Source: Fagopyrum homotropicum
Lineage: Eukaryota > Streptophyta > Magnoliopsida > Caryophyllales > Polygonaceae
Length of the DNA stretch: 64,000 nt
Assembly (NCBI GenBank): GCA_033239125.1
Contig: BSWB01000004.1
Coordinates: 143,166,926-143,230,925, forward strand
Reading direction: 5' to 3'
Made by a program: the position numbers and the translations under genes
Notes under the pieces: generated by a model
Told to the model about the DNA's origin: nothing
The model's input: only the letters and a program-made list of their open reading frames with translations
Databases searched by the model: none
Shown: piece after piece, positions 34,134 to 45,590 of the stretch
Layout: every line of letters starts with the position of its first letter
Position numbering within the stretch: the stretch's first letter is position 1

Positions 34134-35720
34134 TCAAGGAATATTAATAACTTGGGACGTTATATGAAGTGGGTCTTGTTGTTGAGGAAGATGAGCTTTC
34201 TCTTGGAGGGACTTAACAGTGTCGTAAAGCGATTGGTTTGTTGGAGTAAACTCGAGCCCCAAGTCCTTGAGCTTTTGGTTCGAGAACTTGTATGGTTTCA
34301 CTCTTTCCTTTACCTCATCTGAGCATCTGCATTCAAACATGCATTCATTTTTTAAACGAGCAGAATATGAATTCATTTTACGAGAATAGGACCCTAAAGG
34401 AGAGTAGGGTGGAATTGGGGTCCCATTCTATGGAGGCCATAGTAGCAAATTCAACTGCAGACAACTCCGCATGCATGCCACTTTTGTCATGTATGCAAAT
34501 AGGCTTTAGATGAGCTAGCTTAGAGACTTGTATCCTTTATAAATAAAACAATAAAGAAATCTAATCGTATCGAAGACTATTTTGTCCCATGCATGTGTTA
34601 GGTAAGGATAGTGACATTGGAGGATCTTTACAATCGTAAATTTACCAAAAAGTTAATTATATTTGGGAGAAGAAAACTTACTTGGTAGGAACGGGATACT
34701 CGGGAAAGAACTTAGCCAAAATGTGACAAACATCACCGCGGTGGAGAACGCTCTCGGCGCAAAGGTACCTTCCAGAGGCCGTGGGGGTCTCGTAGACGAG
34801 AATATGAGCCAATGCAACGTCCTTTACATGAACGTAAGCTTGCACCGCGTTTGCGTACTTCTTAGCCGAGCCATTCAAGTACTTGAGGACATGCACCACA
34901 CTCGCGTTGATCGTTGGCTGCAACAACGGCCCCAACACCAGCACAGGACACACCACAACCAAGTCCATCCCCACCTCTTCCGCCACCTCCCACGCTGCCT
35001 GCTCCGCCACCGCCTTCCCGTAGCAGTACCAGTTCTACAACACCGATCTTATAATACTTAGACAAATATAGATTCCAAATACCATATTGAAATTAATGGA
35101 TTAGAGTTTAACAACTTTAGTGTTCTTGCAAAATTCAAGATCACTCCAGCAAGTTTCATCAACAACAACATCAGCCCCCCGGTTTGGATCCATGTAAACT
35201 GCTCCGATCGACGACGTGAACACGACCCGCTTCGCTTTTGCTTCTGCTGCTGCTCTTATCACGTTCTTTGTTCCCTTCACTGCTGGCTCCACCATTTCTT
35301 CCTTCATTTTCAATCATGTTTCAGAATTTTAGCATTGGCTATCCAAAATCCAAATTGAGTCTTAAAACGCTTACAGGATCGTCGGTAACAGGCGAAGCAG
35401 TATGAAAAACACCATCGCAGCCATTAATTGCTTCTTTGAGGCTTTGATAATCCAAAAGATCAGCTCTGCACAGTTTGAGTCTCTCCCTTGCTCCTTCCAG
35501 CTCACATAAATGCCCATTTTTGGGATCATCTACACCCAACAACAACAACAACAATGTCAAACAAACATCTCAACGCAAAATTCACATATAATAGTAACAA
35601 ATTACCTGGGTTTCTGACAGTTCCTTTGACGAAATACCCATTTTGGAGGAGAAGCTTGACGATCCAGGAAGCAATGAATCCTCCGGCACCGGTGACGCAG
35701 ACAGTCTCGCCGGCCGGCAT
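34134..35720 (-). CDS. CCR: cinnamoyl-CoA reductase, 5 exons, 333 aa
   Basis: It reduces hydroxycinnamoyl-CoA esters (feruloyl-CoA and relatives) to aldehydes with NADPH, the first committed step of monolignol synthesis, in the cytosol. Exons on the minus strand: 35720-35606, 35529-35375, 35301-35116, 35034-34682, 34326-34134. Introns are 76, 73, 81 and 355 bp, all GT-AG, and phases join cleanly. The Rossmann motif VTGAGGFIAS is at residues 9-18 and the NADP-contact segment G-T-V-R-N-P at 33-38. The catalytic Ser lies in TSSIGAVYMD (119-128), and the CCR signature NWYCYGK at 153-159 supplies the Tyr and Lys. The end is the family's KSLQEK plus a short variable tail. The length is close to the 344 aa of Arabidopsis CCR1 and the protein ends normally. 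NWYCYGK separates true CCRs from dihydroflavonol reductases. The ATG at 35720 is the only one upstream of the nucleotide-binding motif in this frame. Confidence 0.95.
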
Positions 35721-35815
35721 GTTGTGGGTGTTTGGTGGGGGGATCTGAAATGGGAAAAGGACTTGTCTTTGGTTGGCTGTGGATGAAGAGCTTAAGAGAG
35801 AATGGTAAATGCGTA

Positions 35816-35823
35816 CTTATAAG
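35816..35823 (-). promoter_or_regulatory. TATA-like box of the CCR gene
   Basis: On the minus strand CTTATAAG lies about 95 bp upstream of the CCR start codon, giving a predicted leader of about 65 bases. I cannot place AC elements (MYB sites of lignin genes) with confidence by eye. Confidence 0.5.
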
Positions 35824-35829
35824 GTAATT

Positions 35830-37148
35830 AGTTAGCGTAATTTATGAATTCTTCACCTACCACGGTGACTAAGTTTGGTAGCAATTTCCCAAGGACATAA
35901 ATAGAATGTCATTTACGACGTATCTCCATCGAATTTGATTCTTACATTCAATCTGTATTCCTTATTGGTTAGGCGATACACAAGTTCTAGGTCTATAGAC
36001 AAATCAATGTAAAGGCCCACTTAGCTACGTAACGGGGACATGTACTATATAATACATTACTATTATTACTGCACCTATAAAACGTGCACGTACAGACTCA
36101 TTTGATAAATACATAAAATAAAATAGAATCTAAAAAATTATGACATTACGAGTGTTATTTCTACTAAAATCTAGGGGTGTAAATAGGACAAGTATTCTTC
36201 GAAATCCGTGAGCTGGTGAAAATTGATGAGAAAATTGGGATAAGGAAGCCTTTTTTATCCATGATACAATCTAGGACTCCAATTTTCTCCCTAAAAATAA
36301 AGCTAAATTAAATTATAAAGAGACTATTAATTATGTGCACCACTTTAAAAAGATTTCCTCCCTTAATTAAGAGGATAAATAACTATTAAAAATTTAAAAG
36401 ATAAACTAAATTAAAAAGATAAGTGAATATTAATTGTGGGGTCCACTCTCATTAAAAAGATTCTCCCTTAATTAATATGGCTGTTTTTTAATTAAATAAG
36501 AAAAATGAGAGTGGTCCCCACAAATTCTGTACATAATTTTATGTACATAATTTCGCACGCAGATTATGTATATAAAATTATGTAATTAATTTTAATGCCA
36601 ACAAATAAGCGAATCTTCGGAAAAAAAAAAAAGCAATATTAATTAAGGGAGAGAATTTTTTTAATGTTAAAACTAATTCTTTAATTGTAATGGACCACTC
36701 TTATTTTCCTTTTTTATTTTAAAAAATTAAGGCAGAGAATCTTTTTAATTTTGAATAATTGTAGGGGACCACTCTCATTTTCCTTTTTAATTTTGAAAGT
36801 ATCATAAATTTTTTTAGATTTTATCTTTTTCTCAAAATTACAAGGGGGCTAGTTAATACACATTGAAACATAAAAGCCTAATTAATCTACATTTATACAA
36901 TAAAAGTCTACTTACTCCTTTTACTCAAAATTGATTCCCCACTCGAAAATAAGGACGGGATAAAAATAGGAATATTTGTTCCGTTTTCCGATCCAAATCC
37001 GCCGGAAATCCCTATACATAAATAATAATAAAAATATTTATATTACACGTTCATTATAGTGTGAAGTTAAATAAAGTAAGTAATTCAGAAATTACGTTTA
37101 AGTTCAAAATTCGATGATGATTACTAAAATTTTTAAACACAATATTTT
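35830..37148. repeat. AT-rich intergenic with inverted/direct repeat cluster
   Basis: Between 36300 and 36800 the word GGACCACTCTCATTTT and its complement AAAATGAGAGTGGTCC, each beside TTAATTAA-type words, appear four times in both orientations (about 36440, 36508, 36690, 36765). A small palindrome ACATAATTTTATGTACATAA lies at about 36532. It is probably debris of AT-rich MITEs with no definable ends. Confidence 0.5.
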
Positions 37149-37175
37149 AAGGGTAAAATGGCTAACTAGGCCTTT
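37149..37175 (+). repeat. solo end of the 9-bp-TSD MITE family
   Basis: GGGTAAAATGGCTAACTAGG followed by CCTTTTT is identical over the first 20 bases to the left end of the MITE in NRAMP intron 10. I found no matching right end next to it, so it may be a broken copy. Confidence 0.55.
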
Positions 37176-37772
37176 TTCTTTTGAAGACCACCAATTTTAA
37201 AGTTTTCTCTTGGTGCCCTCAAAATTTAACAAATTTTTATCTCCATACCCATTATAAACATTTTGTTAATATAACTAAAATTCCATTCAAAAGGTTTATA
37301 AAAAAAGAAATTCAAAAGATTTTAATTATTTATGAAATAGGAAAAAAACGCAAATTTAGGATGATAAAAGATTATTAAACTATATACACTTTTGTGATCG
37401 TGAACTAAAGATTAGTAAACTACATACACTTTTGTACATTAGGATAACACCCTCGTGAAATTTGTGAATATGTCGTAAACGTCAAATCACAATGATCAAA
37501 ATGTATTGCACACTACATTGTTGTATTTTTTCTATGTGTCTTAGGGTCCGTTTGAGAGCCTTTTTTTACCAGCTGATGGAGATGAAGGTAGCTGAAGGAG
37601 ATGAAAAATTAGGATTTGTGGTGTTTGAAAGTGAAGATGAAGGAAGTTGATGGTAGCTGATTTTTTTATAAAAAATTTGTAAGCTCCCAAGAGGTAGATT
37701 ATGGTAACCGGTGGGAGATGAAGAAAAATATTTCCCAAAGTTAACCTTCTATTATAATATATACTAACTTTT

Positions 37773-37781
<9 letters not shown>

Positions 37782-37814
<33 letters not shown>
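37782..37814. repeat. (TA)n microsatellite
   Basis: A run of about 16 TA units inside the Tourist-like element. Confidence 0.9.
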
Positions 37815-37816
<2 letters not shown>

Positions 37817-37882
37817 AATATAATATATATGGTATCTAATTTAAATAGTTTCGGACATAAGACTTATGAGCAGTTATAGTTT

Positions 37883-38292
37883 GAAAGAATTTGGCCTACT
37901 AAGGCTCTTTTTGGTTTTTATTTAAGAATTTATACCACATATTTTTCTACTGTTAATAAGGAGGTTTTAATAGGTAACTTTCATTCCCTCACTTCCTCCC
38001 GCTTCATTCAATTTGCGAACAAAAACTAACAGAAAGAGCATCTCGACTACTCAACTTCAACTCAGACTTCTCCCTCAATATCTCTCGTAATGAGAGGAGA
38101 AGAATATTGTGAGATCGATTTCTGTTTCAATGTAACGGAAAAGAGAGAGAAAAGGAAATGGCCTAATTTTATGGTAATTATTTGCCTTTTTCACGGTAAA
38201 TGTAATTTGGAGTATATCTTGTTAGTGGAAAACATATAAAAACCTAGTTAGTACTATGGTTTCTCAAAAAGGCCTATTAACCTAATTTGCCC
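37883..38292. mobile_element. Mutator-like MITE (410 bp) with 9 bp TSD
   Basis: TTATAGTTT flanks both sides exactly (37874-37882 and 38293-38301). The left end is GAAAGAATTTGGCCTACTAAG; the right end, read from the other strand, is GGGCAAATTAGGTTAATAGG. The two end types are those of the NRAMP-intron MITE. It is nested inside the Tourist-like element, so it arrived later. Confidence 0.85.
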
Positions 38293-38873
38293 TTATAGTT
38301 TTAGTCATAACCCAAAAATTACAAAATTTTATAAAACTATCCATAGATACGCTTTGTTAGAAAAAAAATAGTTCATGTCACTTTATATGACAATTAAATA
38401 TTAAATTGTAAATTAATTTACCACATTTTATATAACTATAAAATAATTTATTCAAAAAATGTTAAATTAAATTAATTAATTATCACCTTACATATTTCTT
38501 GTAACACAAAGGAAAGTGCGTGGTTAAATAAATGAATGTCTTAATTTTGTCAAATTCAATTGAGATTATTCATAGATGAAATCATGTCCATTTTTATAAT
38601 GTTACGTTTATATCAGCTTCAATAAGCTTGTACTTTCCAAAGGCTCAACAAGTTTATATCTAAAAAATAGCTAGTTCAATCAGCTACTCACTCAACTTCA
38701 TCTTCACTTTCACCTATAATAAGATTCAACTTCAGCTTAAGCTACAATGAGCTTGGGGCTCCCAAACGAACCTTTAGTCTCACGTATACATGTTTTGGTG
38801 TGCAATCTAAATACTAAAATTTAAAGTTGAAAAAAAGTTATCTTATGATCGTGATTTAAATGTTACTAAGAAT

Positions 38874-39427
38874 CTTATTGTGTATCATGAGAACAATCTT
38901 AGACCGTCGGATGGTGAGTATTAAGGGTCGAGATTTAGGGTAGATATCATACAAATAATAATAACTACGAATAGTCCATTCAACCAACAATAACTACGAA
39001 TAATCCATTCAACCAACAATAACTACGAATAATACATTAAACGATATGACACCTTCGTAACAAAACTAATAATAACTAAGAATAATATATTAAACAATAA
39101 GGTCTGTTTTCATAAGATCTATACTCTATATATATAGATAGATAGAGAGAGTATATATCATATGAGAACAAACCTTATCGTGTAATCATGAGAACAAGCC
39201 TTATTGTGTAATATATTATTCGTAGTTATTATTAGTTTTGTTACGAAGGTGCAATATCGTTTAATGTATTATTCGTAGTTATAGTTGGTTGAATGAATTA
39301 TTTGTAGGTATTGTTGGTTGAATGGACTATTCGTAGTTATTATTATTCGTATGATATCTACCCTAAATCTCGACCCTTAATACTCGCCATCCGACGGTCT
39401 AAAATTGTTCTCATGATACACAATAAG
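38874..39427. repeat. foldback element with ~230 bp arms
   Basis: The left arm starts CTTATTGTGTATCATGAG and the right arm ends with the exact complement. Arms of about 230 bp stay in register through GACCGTCGGATGG, GAGATTTAGGGTAGATATCA, three ~29 bp tandem units around AATAACTACGAATA, and GTTTTGTTACGAAGGTG. The spacer (about 39104-39198) has a GATA-rich microsatellite. A diverged stretch CACTCCTAAATCTCGACCG just outside (about 39460) is another piece of the same arm. No target duplication is visible. Confidence 0.85.
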
Positions 39428-39429
39428 AT

Positions 39430-40590
39430 TGTTCTTATGGAACCGCACCCTATTGATTTCACTCCTAAATCTCGACCGTTAATACTCACCTTGTTGTAAC
39501 AAGATGATCCCACATGGGACAAACAGGTGTGTCCTTTGTTAGTTATGATCTCGGTTTCATTGCCGACTTCAAGAAACTTATTGATTTCACTCCTAAATTC
39601 TTCTGTCCAAACCTTCCCAATTGAAAGCATTTTAATTCATACAAACTTGAATTGTTGTTAAAACGTGGGGATGGACGTGGATCCAACTCCGGTGAGTCCG
39701 ATCGTCGCGCTGCCATCAACTTTACGAAATCGAGTTGATAGATGGGCCAAGAGATGGACCATGGCGACCTCATCAAGACCTAGGTTTTCATCCTCAGTAG
39801 CCTGCTCACAAGGTCACGATCTCTCTCTCAACACAATTCGATACACACTTATTTCCACGTCGCAATTATGATTGATTTGAATTTTGCTTTCATTAACGAA
39901 ATTGCTCGAGTATTGTCGAAATTTGGATGTTTAGAAGCCTTCTTAGTCTGCATGTGTTAATATATTTGTGGATTAGTTTTTGTGGTGACATTGATTTTAA
40001 AATATGTGATTGTAAGGGCAGTATGAACAATGAGTAATCTACAAATGAATCATATTTCTGCAGGAAATCAAGTTATCTTTGAGATGTGATTTTGTTCACG
40101 TATTTAGGTCATCATCTTCATTCAGCATTGAGCTGTTGCATTTCATTTTATTTTTTCTCAAAATGGAAAGCGTTTAGCACAAATTATCTTCTATAGGTAG
40201 TCCATTTTAAAAGCATCCTTGCGAATGAGAATACGGAGTTCGGGATCGTCAAAAAAGGTTGCGTTGGGGGTTGAAATTTCTAAATGGGTCAATTTGACAC
40301 AGTTGATTTTTCTGAACACATGTCTAAGCAAAGATGTCGGGAGTCGGATGAAATCATCTCGACCGTCTAGAGACAACTCCAAAGTCCTTGAAGTGTCTTG
40401 ATTTCACATAAGTTATCACCCTCAATTTCAATTTTTTTATATTAAGCCTTATAGTTTCCTTGATAGCTACTTTCAGCGCAAAGACTTTTGCTTTAATGAC
40501 CGAGTTGAAATTATTTTTCTTAACATCCAAGCTTATTACTTTGCCGTTGTGGCTTCAAGTTGGATATAAATGAAATGACATTTTTTCCGA
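39430..40590. other. no firm gene; weak minus-strand frame at 40191-40382
   Basis: The minus frame 40191-40382 (63 aa, with V-K-L-T-H-L-E-I-S-T) vaguely recalls the leucine-rich part of plant F-box proteins, but I see neither an F-box nor further repeats. Nothing else is recognisable. Confidence 0.25.
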
Positions 40591-40698
40591 AAACGGAAAG
40601 TGGTTCGACTCATTAGACGGCGCGCCGTCTAGTGAATCGAAAAACCGAAAAAGATCGACAAACGGACTAACCGTCATTAAGGGTCACACAACAAATGA
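40591..40698 (+). repeat. 108 bp dispersed module, copy 1, with palindrome
   Basis: It aligns without gaps to 43481-43588 (about 12 differences in 108). It contains a perfect 18 bp palindrome TAGACGGCGCGCCGTCTA at 40614-40631 and ends GGGTCACACAACAAATGA. The word GGTTCGACTC near the start resembles a polymerase III B box (GGTTCGANNCC) with a mismatch. Confidence 0.8.
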
Positions 40699-41304
40699 CA
40701 TTTTCTTATTAATCTCAATAAACTTGGATTACGAGTATGAGTTTTGTAATGGATTATGGGATTTGGATTTGAATTTACGGATGGTGGATTATGATTAAGA
40801 GTTTTCGGGTCAATAGTACTTTTGATGAGATATTTGAAACGTTGATTATGAAGAATTTTAATTAAGAGTATTTTGGACTTGATCATGATTTGATAATTTT
40901 AAACGCATGATTAATTATTTTATATAACACATTTCACATATTAAGTCAAAACTAAAATCTATAAATTAAATAAAAAAATAATCCATAAAAAAAGACTATT
41001 TTTGCTACTCCCGGAACTTTAACCTTACACTCCAATTACCTCCTTTCATCCTTCTAACAGATGAACTAGCGGAGATGTATGTATTTTATCCACCTAGACG
41101 GAAGGAGGGGCACAATCCCCTTCCTTGCCCTCTTATATCCTCCCCTGTCTTTAGACATCATGATATTACATCTAGCTTGCTTGCACCCACGTTGATTAAC
41201 TATTTTCCTTATTTGCTTCAAGCGTCCAATCGTAAATTATGGTTTTCATACGACATACTCTTAAAAGATTGATCTCTTTCTTGCCCGCTCTTTTGTTTTT
41301 GTTG
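40699..41304. other. no recognised feature
   Basis: AT-rich with a short frame at 41075-41272 (+) that has no motif. Confidence 0.4.
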
Positions 41305-41470
41305 TAATCATTTTTAAAACATGTGTCGGAGAGATTCTTCAAGCATGTTTCTTGTGGGCGCCGCCAAAACCAACGCTGAAAAAGAGAGTGTTAACTTTAT
41401 GGTCTCGAGTACTACAAATTAGTATATTTATATGCATAAAATGATGTACTAATAATTGAGATATTAATGG
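41305..41470 (+). repeat. 165 bp dispersed repeat, copy 1
   Basis: It shares with 42049-42213 the ordered words ATCATTTTTA, AACATGT, GAGATT, AGTGTTAACTT, GAGT(A/G)CTACAA and ATAAAATG, and ends ATTAATG. A second shared stretch with TTCGCCGGTTCG follows each (about 41490 and 42612), so both are parts of one larger repeat family, perhaps an LTR. Confidence 0.65.
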
Positions 41471-42048
41471 GAAAAAAATGAGCGTGTCGCAATTCGCCGG
41501 TTCGAGCCGGAGTTCACGGGATGGCCTCTGTCTTTGCTCACTTTCTCGATGATACCGGTGTTGCTTGATAAGGTATTGATGTTAAGCTTTATCTTTTAAT
41601 GGTTACATATCCTTTAAAAGATAGGTGGGTTATGCAAGATACTCTTTATGCTAAACTACCTTGTGATTGTGACATATACGGGTCGTGTCTAGGAGAATCT
41701 CCAAAAGGCTGAAATTATCCAAGTTCACTCATGATTCAATCCGGAATGTTTAATCCAAAAGACCTAAAATGAACACAACAAATAGAACATCGTTTTGTGA
41801 AGAAGATTAAATTGCACGATAGTAATTGTATAGGTTTACATCAAAGTCCGGGTGGTTTAATATATCATTTTCACCATCTAGTCGAGTAAATCCGATGAAT
41901 ATTCACTACGCGTGATTCAAGGTTGAAAAACGCTACCAACCCAAATGTAGTGATTCTTCAATTGCACTCTCTAAATTCCATTCCGTTTTTAAAAAAAACA
42001 AAATACATGGTTTATAATTCGTTTCTATTCATTTGGAGGATTGTTAGA

Positions 42049-42213
42049 ATCATTTTTAGAACATGTACATAAGAGATTTTCCGGGCACATTTCTAGCGGG
42101 CTCCGACCAAAACATCGTAGCAAAACGGGAGTGTTAACTTCGTGGTTCCGAGTGCTACAATTTAGTACACTCATATGTATAAAATGTTGTCCTAATAAAT
42201 GAGAAATTAATGT
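42049..42213 (+). repeat. 165 bp dispersed repeat, copy 2
   Basis: Partner of 41305-41470, about 740 bp away in the same orientation. Confidence 0.65.
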
Positions 42214-42239
42214 TCAAAGATGAGTGTATTAAATATACA

Positions 42240-43150
42240 TTATGCCATTAATTGTGGAGGATTTTGTCCCACATCGAAAGTGGAAGATTGATAGAACACG
42301 ATATACAGGCCAGACTCGGAGCCGGTGCAACTCATTCTTATGAACAAGTCCTTGGATTGTTTGGAGCTTCATTATGAAAATGCTAGATAGAGGCCTCAAA
42401 CCTAAGATCATACAGGCCTAACAACACATGTTTGATCTCAGGTCCAAGACTCTATCTAGCATTTTTTCCTCGTACACTATATATTCTTCTAACTTGAGTG
42501 CCTATGCATTTTTTAATGTCGTTGGAATGGACCTCCAAAATCATTGGTCCGGCCCAAACACCCTAGTTTTTGCTAAACCACACGAGTGAGCGCCAAGGCA
42601 TGGCGCATTGTTGTTCGCCGGTTCGGGGATGACTTTCAGGCCGAGGGCCTTATCGACTCGGTGTTGGGTTAACCACCTTTCATCTTGTTCTTGCAATAAC
42701 CCAATTCCATAATCCTAGAAGCATGTTTGACTGAATGTCAGATACAAGCCCAATATCTAGTCCAAACGACACATGCCTTGTCCGCGTATCTGGTTCACTC
42801 CCACGCCTGATCCAATCCAAGAGAGATTTGATCTTATCTCCAAAAGAATATGCTTACCTTTCATGTGGGAATGGGTGGACGAGAGTGATTCTCTCCGGTA
42901 GATAACTCCCTTAAGGCTCCTATAAAAAGAGGGTTGTCACGCTCATTCTAAACACACCAACAACAATCATCTCCTCTTCTCTCTATCTCTCTCTCCTCCT
43001 TATCCGCGATCTGAGTGTGAGAGTACTTCATTGATGGTTCTCGTAGGCTTGCAGAGATGGTTTCATAGTCTAAAGCACAACAACAGTTGTATCTTGAAAT
43101 TCTAATCGATCAAAACCCTTCGTGATAGAGGTGATTTAAGAATTAATGAA
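42240..43150 (+). repeat. LTR-like region with TATA box
   Basis: It contains TGTCCCACATCGAAAGTGG (about 42268), a phrase frequent in plant retroelement LTRs; a TATA box CCTATAAAAAGAGGG at about 42919-42933; and a pyrimidine-rich CTCTCTATCTCTCTCTCC leader at about 42977-42994. The order promoter, leader, no ORF fits U3-R-U5 of a solo LTR. No terminal repeats or duplications could be fixed. Confidence 0.4.
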
Positions 43151-43480
43151 ATAACGTCTTGCCTCGGCTACTCTAATACGTCTGGATTTGTACGATTGGG
43201 TTCATTCTAAACTTCCCCTTTCGATCTTCAATATTAAGGTTCTAAAGTCTTCAAGGCAAGGTCATCCTGACATTGGTAACTTGATGCTCATTCCAAAACT
43301 AGTGGTCACCCTCATCCATTTTTTTTATTCCAATTTCATGGTTATCGTACTACTACACTTCCATATTCACCGCCCTTTCCTTTGTTTTTCCCTCTCAATC
43401 TCGACTATCCAGGTTGTCTCTTTCGAAGACATGTAGCACTCCCGCCAAATTTATATTTATAGATCTTCACTATTTTTTTT

Positions 43481-43588
43481 AAACGGAAAGCGGTTCGAAC
43501 CATTAGACGGTGCGCCGTTTAGTGGATCGAAAGACCAAAGAAGATCGGCAGACGGACTAACCGTCGTGAAGGGTCACACAACAAATGA
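43481..43588 (+). repeat. 108 bp dispersed module, copy 2
   Basis: Ungapped partner of 40591-40698. The palindrome is present as TAGACGGTGCGCCGTTTA (43504-43521), weakened by two C-to-T changes. GGTTCGAACC here is a full B-box match. A purine-rich frame (43566-43919, 117 aa, no motif) overlaps and follows it. Confidence 0.8.
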
Positions 43589-45590
43589 GAAAAGAAATAC
43601 ACAAAAATACATCAAAAGAAACCCGAGAGCAAAAAAGTCTTTACGGGAAAGCAATACAATCCAGCCAACAGGAAACAACGAGCATAAACGGTTATCTTTA
43701 AAGAAAGTGCACATGTATGACGGTTATCTTCAAAGGAAGTACACAGGTATGAACCCTGGGGAACAATTGTGGACACCTCAAATTTGGACTGCAACAGAGC
43801 CATCAGGAATCGATCACAAATCTACGCCTCCTTCTCGACAAACCGCTCGAACCACCACCAAAAGACAACACCAAACCTCGGAAGACGAAACTGTTGAAAA
43901 CGGGTATCATGATATATAAAGGTGTATATCTTGATGGTATAAAGATTAACGATTGTAAGGAGGAAGCTAATTTTTTTTTTAAATGTTATGATTTTGTTCG
44001 AGTTTGTTTTTGAAAATTTTATTTCCTTGGACAAAAAAAAATTTAGCCTTTAACTCATTCGAAACATGATTTTTATTTTTACTTTTCATTTTTGGTGTTT
44101 TTGGGTGCCGTAAAGCCGATATCTGTGTCGTTAGGTCGCGGGATTGGTACTCTTAGGTCGAGAATAACCTCTTCATTCTCCGTAGAACATTTCACAAGGG
44201 AAATCAGTTTCAAAATTGTAGGCTTGTTAAGAAGTGAGACTGAATATTTTTATAGATAAGTAAAATCCATTTTTGTTATTTCAAATCTTCCCGTTAACGA
44301 AGGAGAATTGGTTATTTTAACGGATTTTTTAAAATTCGGTTTAAATAACAATCGAAAGCGTTTTTACAAATATGGTGACATGCGCAATTTCTCCAACGAG
44401 GTTGGTTGCACCAACGTTATAAAGGTTTTTCTTTCCCTCCAAGCGTTCAAACTCCATGTGTAAACGGTCCTCTATTTGAAATGCTCTCCATTCGATTTTC
44501 TACATCTTTCACCACTCTTAAGAGTTGCTCACTTCATTGCATGTGTCGATTCCCATAATGTTCTTCCATCGACCTTCTGGAGGCAATTCCGTTCATATTG
44601 GAGAGAAGCCATTACTGACAATTCAAAGCTGGCCCGATGCAGCATCGATGAAGTCAAGCCAACAGTAACAAAGAAACCTAACACATTAACACCACATCAA
44701 TTATAAGTAAACGTAGCTGAAAATTTAGACTCAAATTTGTCCACTAAATGATTGCCCATTTTTCCAATTCTTGTCCCAAAGCTTTAAAAGCCACCAAAGA
44801 TGTTTTCGCTTCCCAAAATATTGATCTAATCTCTCTAACTATTCATGTTCAATATTCGACCTATACATACCATTCTCTATACTAAAGTATACACACAACT
44901 AAAATATGAATGATCTTAGATCCAATTGTTACACGTTAAGTTTTTTATTACAATTATCATCTACCATCTAGTCTACCCACGTAAAAATCTTCATCGTAAT
45001 TTACATAGATCTTTTGGCGGCTGAATTAAGGATAACAAAACTCGAAGACATAGTCAAAAAGTAACGTTTATGAATAATAAGTAAAAAAATGTGTCGATGA
45101 TCCTCTTGAATCTTCATGGCCAGCGTGTTAGTTGGGTAATTGACAAAATCTTTAAAATAGTTATTCCTCTACAAAAATAGGTTAATACTTGACCTACATA
45201 AGAAGTTGACACTTATGAATTCAAATTATTAGGTTTAAGCACAAATCATCTGAATTTTAGTACGAACAAGTGAACTATTATTGAAGTTACCAATATTCAT
45301 ACCTAAGCAACTTGGTAACCTTCTGAAAAAACCCAGAATACATTTTTAAACAAATCAACCAGATCTAAAGCGATCAAACCTTAAAACGAACAAGAATACA
45401 AAAGGACGTATTTCGATAAATCCTACTATGTGGGATCACATGAGGGAGAACCAACCCAATCCACTGAGCAGTATTACAATATGAACAAAGCTTCGAAGAA
45501 GTTAAAGTCACAAAAACATTAAAAGATCTCCACAAGTCTAAAGCACAAAGAAACGAAGAAGACAAAAAATACAGAATGAACTCTCGTCTG
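43589..45590. other. no recognised feature
   Basis: AT-rich intergenic sequence; short frames without motifs, including the end of the purine-rich frame at 43566-43919. Confidence 0.4.

Larger units (their letters stand above)
37544..38773. mobile_element. Tourist-like (PIF/Harbinger) element, 1230 bp, TTA TSD
   Basis: The ends GGGTCCGTTTGAGAGCC and (other strand) AGGTTCGTTTGGGAGCC match at 14 of 17 positions. TTA lies directly outside each end (37541-37543 and 38774-38776). Ends with G-T-T-T-G-G plus a TTA target are typical of Tourist elements. The terminal parts carry AGCTGATGGAGATGAAGG and its inverted counterpart (CTTCATCTTCACTTTCACC near 38697). It has no coding region and is interrupted by the element at 37883-38292. 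Confidence 0.75.

Noticed and set aside
35101..35313. Separate small ORFs in the CCR region on both strands
   Set aside because: They are exons of CCR read through introns, or shadows of those exons on the opposite strand.
40191..40382. F-box/LRR gene fragment on the minus strand
   Set aside because: Only a short leucine-rich phrase; no F-box and no second repeat.
43566..43919. 117-codon open frame
   Set aside because: Low-complexity K/R/T/Q composition, overlapping a dispersed repeat; no motif.
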